Below, one piece after another: positions 32,612-33,892 of a DNA stretch of 33,892 bases. The notes beneath the pieces were generated by a model that saw only the letters and a list, made by a program, of their open reading frames with translations, had not been told where the DNA came from and searched no databases. Source of the stretch: Promethearchaeota archaeon Loki_b32 (GTDB taxonomy: Archaea; Asgardarchaeota; Lokiarchaeia; Sigyniarchaeales; SOKP01). Both the position numbers and the translations under genes were made by a program. The stretch's first letter is position 1, and the number at the start of each line of letters is the position of its first letter. The stretch is taken from the NCBI GenBank assembly GCA_005223125.1, contig NJBH01000038.1, forward strand, positions 1-33,892. The letters run 5' to 3'.

Positions 32612-33739
32612 TTAGATCTTTTTGCCTACTTTTTCGAATTCTTTAAAGTTCACCATATCTTTTTTCTCGATCTTCATCGCTATAAAAGCACTTAAGATAC
32701 TAATTCCTGCTTTCACAGATGCACGTATTCCTAATTTATTGTGCATAGTTTTAAGTAACCACCCAAGGATGATGTTAAATGCTACTACAGCAACCCAGAT
32801 TGTAAAATAAACATTTAACTGGTCGATGAAGAGCACGAGTAGAACATTATGTCCAAGAAAAATAGTAAATGAGTAATAAGAATAGAAATAGAGAAATCTA
32901 TAGCTCTTTTTTGTTTTAATTAATTCTAATATTTCTATCACGATAAGTACCGCTAGCGTAGCTATTATTATACCTAATGCATAAAGAACGGATGATATGG
33001 AATTAAACGTTATAAAATTAGGAAAGAAGAACAATATTCCAAAAATAAATACAGATATACCAATAAAGAAGGAATATATAATTGCTCTATTTGTAAATAA
33101 AAATTCTTTTTTCTTATGATTATTAGCATTTCTCAAGTCAAAAATATATTCTCCTATAACAGAACCAATAAGTACAATTCCGTAATAGTTTAAGATAACA
33201 TACGTTTCTATGGGATTAAATAGTACATGATAAACAATCCCTAAAATACTAGATTGTCCACTATAAGGTGAAAGCATTGTCAATAAGATTTGGTTTAGAA
33301 TGATGGCTATTATCGCTACACTTACTCTAAATATTTTAGTCGTTTTTAGTAAAGGCCACGCTAACAATAGTGATATTGCAATTGTTTGTAACGCATACCA
33401 ACTCCATATATCTGCTAGATCACCCCCACCAAATACCATAGCAACGCCAAAGTTGAAAAAAAGTGCTATTATTAATATGAAAAATGCTCTCAAGAGATAG
33501 ATATTTCTCATAGTGTTCATAAGCACTTTCTGGGTTTGTTGATTATTTTTATAAGCTAATGTTGCACTTACCCCTGATATAAAGAGAAAACCTGTAGCAC
33601 CAATAGGCGCAAGAAATGCATACAACCAGTATTTAAGCCAAAAATCTTCTGATCTTATCCAGAACTGAAGCATGTGTCCATATACCATAATCCAAATAGA
33701 AAAACCCCGTAGTACATCAACACTCTTTATCCGCTGCAA
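32612..33739 (-). CDS. HGSNAT/DUF1624-type membrane acyltransferase
   Basis: 375 residues, about ten membrane helices. The N-terminus RIKSVDVLRGFSIWIMVYGH and the FLAPIGATGFLFISGVSATL segment are the hallmark of the heparan-alpha-glucosaminide N-acetyltransferase-like family (DUF1624, COG2311/COG3503). These proteins move acetyl groups across the membrane to sugars; the acceptor here is unknown, and glycan modification of the surface is an inference. The start is TTG at 33739 shortly after AGGA. The 150 bases after it to the window edge show no gene. Confidence 0.75.
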   Translation of the reverse strand: MQRIKSVDVLRGFSIWIMVYGHMLQFWIRSEDFWLKYWLYAFLAPIGATGFLFISGVSATLAYKNNQQTQKVLMNTMRNIYLLRAFFILIIALFFNFGVAMVFGGGDLADIWSWYALQTIAISLLLAWPLLKTTKIFRVSVAIIAIILNQILLTMLSPYSGQSSILGIVYHVLFNPIETYVILNYYGIVLIGSVIGEYIFDLRNANNHKKKEFLFTNRAIIYSFFIGISVFIFGILFFFPNFITFNSISSVLYALGIIIATLAVLIVIEILELIKTKKSYRFLYFYSYYSFTIFLGHNVLLVLFIDQLNVYFTIWVAVVAFNIILGWLLKTMHNKLGIRASVKAGISILSAFIAMKIEKKDMVNFKEFEKVGKKI

Positions 33740-33892
33740 TTTCCTAAAAAATGGTATTTATTTTTTATATTTTAAATTGTCAAAGAAATAAAAAATATTT
33801 GAGACAAACAGATAATAACTCTAGGCATTTTTCTTATAACTCTTTATTTCTTAAAGCCTACATACTTTACCCATGAGCTACTTACCATAGCT

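Overview
The window looks like a low-GC Asgard (Lokiarchaeia-like) archaeal chromosome. Supporting signs are a Ras-like small GTPase with the GKLD variant of the G4 box, a secreted NosD-type beta-helix protein with a C-terminal membrane anchor, an 836-residue winged-helix/TPR regulator, archaeal TATA-type promoters, and AGGTG Shine-Dalgarno sequences on many but not all genes. The lineage is inferred from gene content; no rRNA or tRNA gene was seen.

Layout. 1-2330: tail of a gene, then a redox operon (flavin reductase, DUF3795, PNPOx-like protein, MarR regulator) behind a TATA box and two tandem palindromic operators. 2343-6690: minus-strand membrane cluster with a beta-carbonic-anhydrase-like protein, an SPFH/flotillin protein, a small membrane protein, an NfeD/YuaF-like protein carrying a long alternating-Asp repeat, and a membrane zinc-ribbon protein. 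7044-15322: regulators, an ATC-hydrolase-like protein, the wHTH-TPR giant, a membrane protein of unknown function, small Cys-rich and helical proteins, and the beta-helix surface protein. 15530-23072: an accessory, partly decayed stretch with the C-terminal remnant of a cytosine-5 DNA methyltransferase, a 5'-truncated surface protein abutting an HTH fragment, a HEPN/Abi-like protein, the small GTPase, a membrane/radical-SAM chimera and a duplicated promoter/leader repeat. 23411-28292: small unknown proteins plus a TcmP / three-Cys radical-SAM pair. 28558-31771: a three-gene operon of a P-loop ATPase fused to a possible PD-(D/E)xK nuclease, an HTH protein and a small acidic protein, the best candidate here for an undescribed defence or mobile-element system. 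31959-33739: three tiny metal-binding or basic proteins and a ten-or-so-pass HGSNAT/DUF1624-type acyltransferase.

The most unusual signal is translational. Three real coding regions (flavin reductase, a 56-residue protein, the small GTPase) have no ATG/GTG/TTG at their conserved N-terminus. Each instead has an in-frame ATA 6-7 bases after a perfect AGGTG, the same spacing used by ATG/GTG genes in the window. This points to AUA initiation, or to a systematic ATG-to-ATA change in this lineage.
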